Source: Defluviimonas aquaemixtae
GTDB taxonomy: Bacteria > Pseudomonadota > Alphaproteobacteria > Rhodobacterales > Rhodobacteraceae
Direction: 5' to 3'
Assembly (NCBI RefSeq): GCF_900302475.1
Contig: NZ_OMOQ01000002.1
Coordinates: forward strand, 562,501 to 626,500
Length of the DNA stretch: 64,000 bases
The position numbers were made by a program, and so were the translations under genes. Each line of letters begins with the position of its first letter. The first letter of the stretch is position 1. Under the pieces are notes generated by a model, which was not told the DNA's origin, searched no databases, and saw only the letters and a list, made by a program, of their open reading frames with translations. This document shows, piece by piece, positions 56,617 to 64,000 of the stretch.

Positions 56617-59600
56617 TCAGCCCTGTGGGTATCCTTCGAAGACCACGAGGGCGTGTTGCAGTACGCCAAGGCGCAGCCGGTCCTCGGGCGTCTCGGCCGG
56701 GATTCGCGGGTGGATGTGGCGCGCCAGGATCGGGGCGAGCTCGGCCGCGCTCGGGGGAGACTCGGCCCCCGCGAGCGTCTCGGCCAGGCCGATGAAATCC
56801 GTCCAGATACGGAGCACAGGCGGGACATCTTTCTCGAGTCCGGCCGGCGTCCCGCCCGCGGCGAGTTCTCGGGCGAAGTCCTCGGCCCTGTGCGCGGCTA
56901 GGGCTTCTGCCACCAGACGCATCAGCTCGGGGTCGTCCTCGGGATGGGTCGGGTCGAGCACACGTCGGGCGTGGTCTGCAGCCGCCCCCAAGGGTATGCC
57001 GCGGTGGCTCACCTGGGCGGTGATTGTCAGGCCTGTCAGTAGGCCGATCGTATCGGGCACGGGGCTTAGAAAGGCCACCACCGTCTGCGCGCCGTTCCTC
57101 AGGGCCCCGTTGACCAGGCCCACCGGGGTGCCCTCGATCAGGTCGTCGAAGTTCTGGCCCACGACGCAGGCCATGAACATCCAGCCCTCGACCACCGGAC
57201 GGCGCACGAGGTCCCGCTCCGTGACCCCGCTCCCCAGTTTTAGGATCGGCAGCGGGGGCGTCACTGAGCCGTCGACAGTGCCATGACAGGCCGCATGGGC
57301 GAGCCGTACCACCGGACCCTCGGCCTCCGCGAAGGGCACCCCGCTCGCCCGGATCACCGCCCCGTCCCGGGCGCGCTCCCAGAGCCACTGGCTCGCTGCG
57401 ATCTCCACACCGGTTTGCGGGATGTCTGAAGAAGCCTTCACATCGTCATCGTACAAGAGTGCGACTGGGGCCTCCACCGCCGCCGCCGGTCTGGTCGGCG
57501 CGCTGGCCTCGTCACTGGCCTCGTTCCCGGGGCCGGCATAAAGACCCCGGCTCAGGGCAAAGATCGGCAGCGCGCCGGCGCTGCGCACCGTCAGCCCCTC
57601 AGGCGCCCCGGATGCTACCGGCAAGTTGTGGAATGCGCCCATTGTGCAGACCGTCACCTGGGAGACTCCCTCCAGAGCCCCGCTCGCCTCCAGAGGCGTC
57701 CAGATCAGCTGGCGCATCCCCCGCTCGATCTCGGACCAGGCGGTGCCGAGCATCGCCTCGGGCAGGGGCTCGGGCTTGTCGGCACCGGGCCGGTCCGGCG
57801 ACTTCCGCACACCGCCTCGGGCAACGCTCAGCGAAGCGCCCGCACGCCTGAACAGCGCCGCCAAGTCCGCCACCCCGGGGACATCCTCCGAGGGCGTCGG
57901 CGCATGCACCAGACGCGGCGCGCCGGTCTTGCCCAGCACCCAAAGGTGGCTCGTCGTAACCTTCTCCGCCGCCTCGGCATCGGGGTCTTCATGCGGGAGA
58001 ACCAGCACCAGAAGCTCCTCCGCCCCCAGCCCAGACTGCAGCCGCTCCACCGTGATCTGCTTCACGGGGTCCGCCAGGATCTCGTACCCCGGCACCTCGG
58101 CCGCCGCAGCCTTCAGCGCCTCGTAGCGCTTGCGGGCCGCCGCAACTTTCGCGCGTCTAGAGTGCATGTCCGTGGAAGATGCAGACATTCGACTTACTGC
58201 ATCATCTTTTGGCCCATCGTATACTTCGTCGAGGGCACGTAGCATAACGGCTCTATAGTCACCCCTGCGGATCGCCCCAGAGGGGTCCTCGAGGTTCCGC
58301 AGTTCCCTTTCAGCTGCCCTCAACCGAATCCGATGTGTCGCAAATTGCCGAACCAGAGGATCGATCTTTCCGCCATCCAAGTCAGCCAACATCTCATCGG
58401 CTATCTGAAGAACCATTTGCCAACCATGAAATGAAAGCAATATTTCTGGGAGAGCATCTGCAAAAAGCGATGCGCGATCGAGGCATAGCTTCAGCCCCCA
58501 CGACGATAGCTCCTGAAGGCTCCGCCTCGCAGCTACAGCATGGCTGTTTTGTACCTCTACTAGCGGGACATCCAAAAACTGAGCAATTCTCAGAATCCCA
58601 TCCTTTAGCCACTCAAGGTCCTGTTCGATATCGAACTGCGAGAATAATCTTGCTTTGACTTTGTAGGCTCTAGACAAAGCCTGTATATCCCGCGGCGAGA
58701 GGAGCCCTTCGCTAACGACTTCGATAGCACTTTCAACAGTCGTGAGCGCGGCTGCAACATCCCCCAAGCTGCTCAAGCAGAGCGCTTTCTCAATCAACGC
58801 ATCGGCAACTTCAATGCGATACGCTTCCCTTTCCTTGTTTCCCAAGTTTTTGAAGTAGAGCTCTATCGCTATATCAAGGTTGGACAAGGCAGTTTCGTTG
58901 AGGCCAAACCGAGCGTCCATCTCTGCACGAGCCACGAGGTTGAGGGATCGTTCAAACTCGATGGCCAACTGTGACCCAAGCACCGGACTGTGCTCATAAA
59001 TCTGCTCCGCTCTTTCGAAGGCCAATCTGGCGAGCCTCAAATTTAGGATGGCATGACCTTCCATTTCACGCCGGAGAGCGCGAAGCCCAACGATGACATG
59101 CCAGCAACCGCACTCAGAAGCCACCAAGGCACGCAATCGAGCGAGATCAAAGCTGTCAACCGACATCGAGACCTGTGCAAGGCGATCCTCGATTGAACAG
59201 ATCTTTTCTAGAACGGAATCAGGTCTTAACATTAAGTGCCGTAAACCTCCAATTCCTACAAATTCTTGTCGACTGATGCGAGCTTCTAAGTAATCAATTT
59301 GAGCAATCTCAAACTGCAACTCTCCTCTACGCTTGTCCTGTCGCCGCGCATATTTCAGGCTGTCATTAGCATCGCGTATGAACCCAAGTTTCGAAAGGCA
59401 TCGTGCTTTCCCAATGGCTAGTCTTATGCGAGCGGCGCGATATTCCGTGTTTTTCGAAGAGAAATGGCTCTCATAGATGCTAAGGGCATCAGAGTAACTG
59501 CTTGCTGCCTTCTGAAACTGCCCCATTTTCTCGCTGCAGCGGCCGCGGCCTTCAAGAAGCATCAAGAGCGTGTTCCTGTTAGGTGGATCTTGAATTCTCG

Positions 59601-60138
59601 AATGCTCCTGGAAGAAGAAGTGGGCGGCTTCGTCATACTTTTCGAGCGCGTTAGCCGTGTCACCCATTCTTTCAAGACATTCGCCATAATTTCGGGCGAG
59701 AATTGCTCTATCTTGGTCATACGTTGACGATCTACCAAGCCTCCGAGGGTCAGAATAGAGAGTTGACGCCGTACGGAATGAGGAATTGGCTAATTCAAGG
59801 TTTCCAAGAATGTAGTTGGCTACTCCGCGATTCACGGATAATACTGCTCGAGCCAAATCCCACTCTGGATCAGATAGGGTTTGCTCTTCACGAGCCAGGC
59901 GAACTTGGAGATGCTCGGCGAGTTGGAGGGCCGAAGCAAGTTGCTTCTCGACTAGTAGATCCGAGAGTTTACGACTAAGGCTTTCGAGTTCCGCTAGGGA
60001 GATATCCGTCTCAGTCTTTGAGAGTAGCGCCTCCAGCCAACGATATTGACCGATATGCCCTTCCAGAAGGCTTTTGAACCTTGTCGGGGGTTGCTCGAGT
60101 CGCTTCTTCACCCAAAACTCCCGTAGAGTAGCGTTCAA
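56617..60138 (-). CDS. TPR-CHAT caspase-like protease protein
   Basis: A 1173-residue cytoplasmic protein. Residues about 1-640 are helical repeats of TPR type (for example SFRTASTLY, EKYDEAAHFFF, AASSYSDALSIYE). Residues about 680-1173 form a CHAT domain with VRLAHAACHGTVDG (catalytic His) and GWMFMACVVGQNF (catalytic Cys) in the expected order. TPR-CHAT proteins are proteases released by a sensor, as in type III-E CRISPR. The repeat half is AT-richer than the protease half, switching near 58150. It lies in the unit starting at 62188; ATG 60138 has only a weak Shine-Dalgarno. Confidence 0.85.
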   Translation of the reverse strand: MNATLREFWVKKRLEQPPTRFKSLLEGHIGQYRWLEALLSKTETDISLAELESLSRKLSDLLVEKQLASALQLAEHLQVRLAREEQTLSDPEWDLARAVLSVNRGVANYILGNLELANSSFRTASTLYSDPRRLGRSSTYDQDRAILARNYGECLERMGDTANALEKYDEAAHFFFQEHSRIQDPPNRNTLLMLLEGRGRCSEKMGQFQKAASSYSDALSIYESHFSSKNTEYRAARIRLAIGKARCLSKLGFIRDANDSLKYARRQDKRRGELQFEIAQIDYLEARISRQEFVGIGGLRHLMLRPDSVLEKICSIEDRLAQVSMSVDSFDLARLRALVASECGCWHVIVGLRALRREMEGHAILNLRLARLAFERAEQIYEHSPVLGSQLAIEFERSLNLVARAEMDARFGLNETALSNLDIAIELYFKNLGNKEREAYRIEVADALIEKALCLSSLGDVAAALTTVESAIEVVSEGLLSPRDIQALSRAYKVKARLFSQFDIEQDLEWLKDGILRIAQFLDVPLVEVQNSHAVAARRSLQELSSWGLKLCLDRASLFADALPEILLSFHGWQMVLQIADEMLADLDGGKIDPLVRQFATHRIRLRAAERELRNLEDPSGAIRRGDYRAVMLRALDEVYDGPKDDAVSRMSASSTDMHSRRAKVAAARKRYEALKAAAAEVPGYEILADPVKQITVERLQSGLGAEELLVLVLPHEDPDAEAAEKVTTSHLWVLGKTGAPRLVHAPTPSEDVPGVADLAALFRRAGASLSVARGGVRKSPDRPGADKPEPLPEAMLGTAWSEIERGMRQLIWTPLEASGALEGVSQVTVCTMGAFHNLPVASGAPEGLTVRSAGALPIFALSRGLYAGPGNEASDEASAPTRPAAAVEAPVALLYDDDVKASSDIPQTGVEIAASQWLWERARDGAVIRASGVPFAEAEGPVVRLAHAACHGTVDGSVTPPLPILKLGSGVTERDLVRRPVVEGWMFMACVVGQNFDDLIEGTPVGLVNGALRNGAQTVVAFLSPVPDTIGLLTGLTITAQVSHRGIPLGAAADHARRVLDPTHPEDDPELMRLVAEALAAHRAEDFARELAAGGTPAGLEKDVPPVLRIWTDFIGLAETLAGAESPPSAAELAPILARHIHPRIPAETPEDRLRLGVLQHALVVFEGYPQG

Positions 60139-60187
60139 TTACGAGCGCTTCTTGAAGAACGCCGCGCATGCTTACAATGATGTCGGA

Positions 60188-60679
60188 TTAGATACACTCT
60201 GTCGACTGTTCTGGATTGTCATTCCGCCGCTCCTTCCGAACTGCTGCCATCCCCACCTGTCGAAGCACCTCCTTCCTGCTCATGGGGGTGCCGTTGATGA
60301 AGAGGTCTGGGTTTTGGTCATCGGGGAGCTGGGCGGCACGGGCGCGGGCTTCGGGGGTCGTGAGACCGGCGTCTTCCCAGGCGGCTTCGATAGTTCGAGC
60401 GAGGCGCTCCTGTTCAATGCGATCCTCGCGCCACTCCTCGAGGATCAGCCGGTACTCGTCCCGGGCGCCCTGCCAGAAGCCGGCGATACCGGCGCCGAGC
60501 ATGATCAGCCAGAGCCGGACCGGCCAGAGGATCATGGCAAAGATGCCGACAAGGCTGCAGCCGAGCCAGGCGAAGGCGCGAGTCGTGGTTTCAACCACGG
60601 CGGCATCCACCCGTTCCCCAAAACTTTGGGGGGCGGGTTTGCGGGTCGTCTTGCGACGGGCCGATTTGCGCGCGGTCAT
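60188..60679 (-). CDS. Membrane protein of the CHAT-motor block
   Basis: A 163-residue protein: a very basic N terminus, two adjacent hydrophobic segments (AFAWLGCSLVGIFAMILWPV and LWLIMLGAGIAGFWQG) and a charged helical C-terminal half (RIEQERLARTIEAAWEDAG). No family recognised. Its ATG overlaps the PH-domain stop by 4 bases. The last 40 bases of the gene are already AT-rich like the start of the CHAT gene. Confidence 0.68.
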   Translation of the reverse strand: MTARKSARRKTTRKPAPQSFGERVDAAVVETTTRAFAWLGCSLVGIFAMILWPVRLWLIMLGAGIAGFWQGARDEYRLILEEWREDRIEQERLARTIEAAWEDAGLTTPEARARAAQLPDDQNPDLFINGTPMSRKEVLRQVGMAAVRKERRNDNPEQSTECI

Positions 60680-61101
60680 GACAGGATCCCCTTCCGCCGG
60701 CGCGGGCCTGATGTCTTGGCGATGGACCGGGTGCCCGTGTCGACCCCTCGGGCGGCCATGGCCCGACCTATGGCCGCGGAGACCGAAAGCGGACGAGACA
60801 GGTCCTGGAAGATGAAGGTCTTTCCGCCGGACCCGGCGACGATGACGTCACCGTACCCCAGAAGTCGGCCCGCCAGGCTCTGCGAGACGTCCTTCGACTC
60901 GATCTGACCCAGCCGCATGCTCTGTGTGCGGGTGGCCAGGATCCCGGTCTTGGTCAGAATCCGGCGATCGGTTATGACCACCCCTTCGAAGAGGTTCAGG
61001 AGCCAGAAAGACCGCAGGTTGGCCAGCCAGTGATAGCGGGCCCGGAGAACCACACGTTCTCCAGGCTCGAGGCATGTGTCGATGTAGGATTTGAGGCGCA
61101 T
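60676..61101 (-). CDS. Bacterial PH-domain protein
   Basis: A 141-residue protein with a bPH2/YdbT-like fold: LEPGERVVLRARYHWLANLR, a short hydrophobic stretch, VVITDRRILTKTGILATRTQ, RLGQIESKDVSQSLAGRLLG and YGDVIVAGSGGKTF. Such domains sit at the membrane and are widespread in envelope-stress systems. It starts 3 bases after the upstream stop and overlaps the next gene by 4 bases. Confidence 0.82.
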   Translation of the reverse strand: MRLKSYIDTCLEPGERVVLRARYHWLANLRSFWLLNLFEGVVITDRRILTKTGILATRTQSMRLGQIESKDVSQSLAGRLLGYGDVIVAGSGGKTFIFQDLSRPLSVSAAIGRAMAARGVDTGTRSIAKTSGPRRRKGILS

Positions 61102-61104
61102 GGC

Positions 61105-62145
61105 TCAGGTCTCCCTTCCGCTGCGCAGGAGGCTGTCGAGGGAGATCGCCCCCGTGTGATCGGGCTCCGGTGTAGACGGCCGCTTAGGCGCCGCCCCGAC
61201 GGCCGTGCCCGCTCGCCTCAGCAGCGGCCAGCGCAGAAGCAGGAGGCCTGCCGCCACTGCCAGAGTGGTCGGAAGATCGAGGTCGAGCCCGTCCCGGATC
61301 AGCAGAGCGGCCGCAAGGGTAGGCACAAGCACCGGCCAAATCAGGCCCGCAGGCACGAGCACCCAATTCAGGGGTGCCGGCAGCAGATCCGTCATCTGAA
61401 TGGCTAAGGCCAAGGGCGCGGCCAGGACGAGGCCGGCGATCCGCAAGCCGAGTCCCGAGGGGTCCTTGAGCGTGCTCTTGAAGGCGAGGACGCCACCGAT
61501 TGTCGCGGCACACCAGGTCAGCGGGATGATCATGGACATCGGCACCGGGGCCATCGCCCAGCTCTCGGCGTTCCACGTCATCAGGAGCCATACCGCCAGC
61601 AGGGCGATCGGTGCGAAGGCCACGGCGATGCCGACGCGCAGGGCCAGCCTGGCGAAGAGCACGACCAAGACGCCCATGAGGACGATGCCTAGGTCATTGG
61701 TCTCGGCGATGGTTCCCCGCAGGTCTAGTTGGGCGTAGGCCTCAAAGACCATCGACGTGGGCATGAGATAGAAGGTGTCGGCGACGAACACGCCATCGAC
61801 ACCAAGCGTGGCGGCAGCGGCTGGATCCTCACCGCCGAAGGCAAGAACAAGGTCCCCCACCGCCGGGCTCACGACTGCGGCAAGCTGGTCCGATGGGATC
61901 CAGAGCAAGCCCGGATCACCAAATCCCATGGGGCGGACCGCAGCGAAGACCGGATCGGCGCTCGTGTCACCGATATCGGCGAGAAGCCCCAGCAGCACGA
62001 TCTCCTGCTGCTGGGTCCACCAGACTATCGCGATGGCGGTAAGCATGAGCCCCGCCACCATCAGGCGAGCGATCGCGGGTGGAATGAGGGTGAAGGCGAG
62101 CGACGCCGCCGCGTAGATGAAGGTTGCGCCTTTAGTCGTTTGCAT
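61105..62145 (-). CDS. Polytopic membrane protein of the CHAT-motor block
   Basis: A 346-residue protein with about eight hydrophobic segments: two near the N terminus, a periplasmic loop of roughly 100 residues (about 55-150), then a dense set from DLGIVLMGVLVVLFARLALR to TTLAVAAGLLLLRW. The C-terminal tail is cytoplasmic and polar. No family recognised. ATG 62145 lies inside a short upstream frame and uses its internal AAGGAG, implying translational coupling. Confidence 0.7.
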   Translation of the reverse strand: MQTTKGATFIYAAASLAFTLIPPAIARLMVAGLMLTAIAIVWWTQQQEIVLLGLLADIGDTSADPVFAAVRPMGFGDPGLLWIPSDQLAAVVSPAVGDLVLAFGGEDPAAAATLGVDGVFVADTFYLMPTSMVFEAYAQLDLRGTIAETNDLGIVLMGVLVVLFARLALRVGIAVAFAPIALLAVWLLMTWNAESWAMAPVPMSMIIPLTWCAATIGGVLAFKSTLKDPSGLGLRIAGLVLAAPLALAIQMTDLLPAPLNWVLVPAGLIWPVLVPTLAAALLIRDGLDLDLPTTLAVAAGLLLLRWPLLRRAGTAVGAAPKRPSTPEPDHTGAISLDSLLRSGRET

Positions 62146-62188
62146 GGGCCATCTCCTTCGCGAGGCTCGAGAGCGCGGTGTTGGTCAT
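62132..62188 (-). CDS. Eighteen-residue leader peptide
   Basis: MTNTALSSLAKEMAHAND and stop, starting at ATG 62188 with CAGGAG placed 8 bases before it. Its end overlaps the start of the membrane-protein gene at 62145 by 14 bases. The promoter-like element stands 52 bases upstream, exactly as for the gene at 63427, so this is the first start codon of the transcript. Likely a coupling or regulatory upstream frame. Confidence 0.6.
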   Translation of the reverse strand: MTNTALSSLAKEMAHAND

Positions 62189-62240
62189 GGGATCACTCCT
62201 GTGATGTCCCAGGAGCCGATCCGCCTGGGTACATGGGGGT

Positions 62241-62283
62241 ATCAGCGGCGCGGCGCGGTGGTTTGCCGGTGGCCGTGCAAAAA
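62241..62283 (-). promoter_or_regulatory. Conserved promoter-like element, copy 4
   Basis: Minus strand: T tract (62283-62279), CGGCAAACC (62268-62260), 13 bases, GCTGAT (62246-62241). CCCAGG and CCTGGG arms follow as a hairpin, then CAGGAG and the ATG at 62188. Confidence 0.65.
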
Positions 62284-62297
62284 TCTTGGGGTAGGGG

Positions 62298-62332
62298 CGG
62301 TGTCGGCCGGACGAGAGGCCGGGTCGACACCG
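62298..62332 (-). terminator. Possible terminator hairpin
   Basis: CGGTGTC (minus strand 62332-62326) pairs with GACACCG (62304-62298), with an additional inner CCGGCC/GGCCGG-like stem. No T run follows directly; ATTTTTG appears about 15 bases later. It could end the unit containing the gene at 62339. Confidence 0.45.
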
Positions 62333-62338
62333 GGTGCC

Positions 62339-63427
62339 TCAGCCCGCGCGGTTGGCGCGGACCTCGGCCTCGCTTTGCGGATTGTTGTCGTTGGCCGGAT
62401 CGCCATGCACCGGCTGCGGTTCAACGGCCCGCACCTCTGCGGCGGTCTCCTCCTGCCGACACAAGCTGCGGAAGACATAGCCAAGCACAACCAGGGGCGA
62501 GATCTCGACTCCAAGGCTGATCATCACTGCCACGAATACGGTCAGGACCACGATCTCGATCTCCACGCCATCCGGTGCCATGTACCGAGCAATTTCGAGG
62601 AAGCGCAGAAGGTAGGGGTTCTGGGCCTCTTCCACGTCGAAGACCGAGCCCAGAGAGATGCCCGAAAGCGCTGTGTCACGCGCCTCCTGAACAGCGGCAA
62701 GATCCGTGGCCAGTGTCTCGGCCAGGGCAGCCATGGCGGCTTCTTCGCGCGTCCGGAGTTCGTCCGTCCGGGAGGCGAAGGTCGCGCGCTCGAGCTCGAT
62801 GTTGCGCTCGAAGTCCTGGTACCTCGGGCCGTAAAACTCGCCGTTGATCACGTTGTCGCGCTCGGCGTCGAGACCCTCCTGAAGCTCCGCCATTCGGCTC
62901 AGGTGCGCTGCGGAAAGCTGCGTGCGTTCTGCCTCATAAGACTGACGGATTACCTCTCGCTGCCTTGCCGCCGCGGCTTCAAGACGGGCTGTTTCGCTGG
63001 AGAACCTGGTTTCCGTGCCTTCTAGCAGGCTGGCCAGGCGACGTTCGGCGTTGGGGCTGATGGTTTGCCCGCCGATTACCAGCAAGGTCATGACTAGGCT
63101 TACGGTGATAAGGAAGGCATGAACGGCCCGGGGCAAGAGCGTGCGCCATCCCCGACGCCGCACCAGGTGCTGGGCGGCGACGTAGATCAGGGCGACCTTG
63201 GCGGCGTTGAGACCTGCAGCCAGACCCTCGGCTACGGTGACTCCGCTGCCTGCAAAGAGCGGACGCGCGCCCAGAGTACCGAGGATCTGGGCATAGGCCA
63301 TCGCCTCGAAGCGGTAGCTCAAGTAGAGCAACAATGCGGCCGAGGCGGCCGCTCCGAGCAGGATCAGTGTGTCGATCGCGCTGCGCGCAATTGTGGTCGT
63401 TGGCGAGAAGGAGTTGGAGGTGGGCAT
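62339..63427 (-). CDS. Membrane coiled-coil protein of the CHAT-motor block
   Basis: A 362-residue protein with three or so N-terminal membrane segments (LILLGAAASAALLLYLSYRF, a middle one, and FLITVSLVMTLLVIGGQ), a long charged coiled-coil at about 125-270 (ETARLEAAAARQREVIRQSY) and a C-terminal hydrophobic pair (EIVVLTVFVAVMISLGVEIS). ATG 63427 chosen because CCGGAG precedes it and the promoter-like element is 52 bases upstream; a start at 63481 would lie inside that element. No family recognised; the layout resembles large envelope-spanning scaffolds. Confidence 0.72.
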   Translation of the reverse strand: MPTSNSFSPTTTIARSAIDTLILLGAAASAALLLYLSYRFEAMAYAQILGTLGARPLFAGSGVTVAEGLAAGLNAAKVALIYVAAQHLVRRRGWRTLLPRAVHAFLITVSLVMTLLVIGGQTISPNAERRLASLLEGTETRFSSETARLEAAAARQREVIRQSYEAERTQLSAAHLSRMAELQEGLDAERDNVINGEFYGPRYQDFERNIELERATFASRTDELRTREEAAMAALAETLATDLAAVQEARDTALSGISLGSVFDVEEAQNPYLLRFLEIARYMAPDGVEIEIVVLTVFVAVMISLGVEISPLVVLGYVFRSLCRQEETAAEVRAVEPQPVHGDPANDNNPQSEAEVRANRAG

Positions 63428-63479
63428 CTGAGGCTCCGGAGTTGGCAAGGGCGCTCCCGATGACCGCCCCTGTTTCCCC

Positions 63480-63523
63480 ATCAGCCCGGCTGCCCCCGGT
63501 TTGCCGCCTCAGGTCATTTTTTT
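63480..63523 (-). promoter_or_regulatory. Conserved promoter-like element, copy 5
   Basis: Minus strand: seven A (63523-63517, inside the previous gene's last codons), CGGCAAACC (63506-63498), 12 bases, GCTGAT (63485-63480). GGGCG and CGCCC arms follow, then CCGGAG and the ATG at 63427. Confidence 0.65.
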
Positions 63524-64000
63524 GTCCAGAGCTGGATCCGCACCGTGCTATCATCCTCAAGACAGGTCTCCGCCCGGTCCAATGGCACCTCTTCTCCTGC
63601 GTGATCCGTGAGCACGAAGAAGAGCCGCATGCTGTTGGTGTTGGCGTGCAATTCGAACTCCACATCCTCGATCCGGACCCCATCGACAAAGAGCAGGACG
63701 CCCTCGGCCTCGAGGCCTTTGCCAACCCAGGTGAAGTCAGCGCGATGACGATCGCCACGGGCCTTGATCATGTCGTTGCCCTTTGACGGGAACCAACCGC
63801 CATCGGCCTCCGAGGAATGAGACCGCGCGTATGTGCCGGTTCTCAACTCAGCTTCCCACCCGGGTTCAAACGAAGGAACGATCACGGGCTTTTTCTTGTC
63901 ACGGAACGCCGAGAGCTCAACGACGTTGTCATGGGTGGCCGCCAGTTCTGCCGGCGTTGAAGCGACGTCAGAAGTGCCATCCTCGTCCGGCGCGCTCAGG
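63514..64000 (-). CDS. Hypothetical protein, 5' end beyond the window
   Basis: The last 161 codons of a gene that enters from the right edge; the frame is open to base 64000. The visible part has HDNVVELSAFRDKKKPVIVP, then a beta-rich domain with GVLLFVDGVRIEDVEFELHA and MRLFFVLTDHAGEEVPLDRA, ending LWTKK. No membrane segment is seen. I recognise no family. Its final Lys codons form the A tract of element copy 5. Confidence 0.68.
   Translation of the reverse strand, partial: LSAPDEDGTSDVASTPAELAATHDNVVELSAFRDKKKPVIVPSFEPGWEAELRTGTYARSHSSEADGGWFPSKGNDMIKARGDRHRADFTWVGKGLEAEGVLLFVDGVRIEDVEFELHANTNSMRLFFVLTDHAGEEVPLDRAETCLEDDSTVRIQLWTKK

Noticed and set aside
56617..60138. Calling the CHAT gene part of a type III-E CRISPR system
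   Set aside because: No CRISPR array, gRAMP effector or Csx30-like gene is visible in the window.

Overview
The window looks like part of an alphaproteobacterial chromosome, most likely Rhodobacteraceae. It opens with the 3' end of an rRNA operon ending 23S-5S-tRNA-fMet. Most genes are GC-rich with alphaproteobacterial mobile-element families (DUF2285, DUF2840, DUF736, DUF2274, trbBCDEJ-K-LFGI order). Directly after the tRNA comes a large serine recombinase whose reading frame runs back into the tRNA gene, marking the left end of an integrative and conjugative element (ICE). I did not find the matching right end.

Layout. 1-3.1 kb: 23S (partial), 5S, tRNA-fMet and a terminator. 3.0-5.0 kb: recombinase plus a small upstream gene. 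5.4-12.1 kb: maintenance genes (DUF932, ParB-like, Toprim primase-like, DUF2493) with one AT-richer insert (DUF2971-like). 12.4-16.0 kb: a 1200-residue RecD-like helicase with a C-terminal nuclease-like domain, probable cargo. 16.1-19.2 kb: membrane protein, SSB, XRE regulator, two DUF2285-type genes (one frameshifted). 19.3-24.2 kb: a complete Qat anti-phage operon on the minus strand. 24.7-32.7 kb: replication and transfer genes (HTH, RepA with iteron-like repeats, DUF2840, TraF-type peptidase, DUF736, transglycosylase, relaxase, VirD4, CopG). 32.9-40.4 kb: type I restriction-modification hsdMSR plus a YgjP-like metallopeptidase. 40.4-41.6 kb: RES/Xre toxin-antitoxin. 41.8-51.3 kb: the Trb type IV secretion operon and a DUF2274 gene. 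51.7-64 kb: a minus-strand gene set that does not correspond to any system I can name, running off the right edge.

The last block is the main discovery candidate. It encodes an ExbB/TolQ-like protein, an ExbD/TolR-like protein with the ion-carrying Asp, a TonB-like anchored protein and three further exported proteins in a six-gene run of 4-base overlaps; a 1173-residue TPR-CHAT protease-like protein; a bacterial PH-domain protein; and several membrane proteins. Five of its intergenic spaces carry the same promoter-like element (A/T tract, CGGCAAACC, 12-13 bases, GCTGAT) followed by a short hairpin, a Shine-Dalgarno and a start codon. That element ties the block into one regulon and reveals two very small genes. 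Five of the exported or anchored proteins contain exactly two cysteines each. The sensor half of the CHAT gene is visibly AT-richer than its protease half. Together this suggests a proton-motive-force-coupled envelope complex linked to a cytoplasmic CHAT effector, possibly for defence or envelope surveillance; that function is inference.

Other structure worth attention: two matching leader RNAs with compensatory base changes in front of the DUF932 and ParB genes, a three-hairpin leader before ssb, a structured 327-base gap at 10.8-11.2 kb, and rep-gene repeats whose spacing breaks the reading frame.
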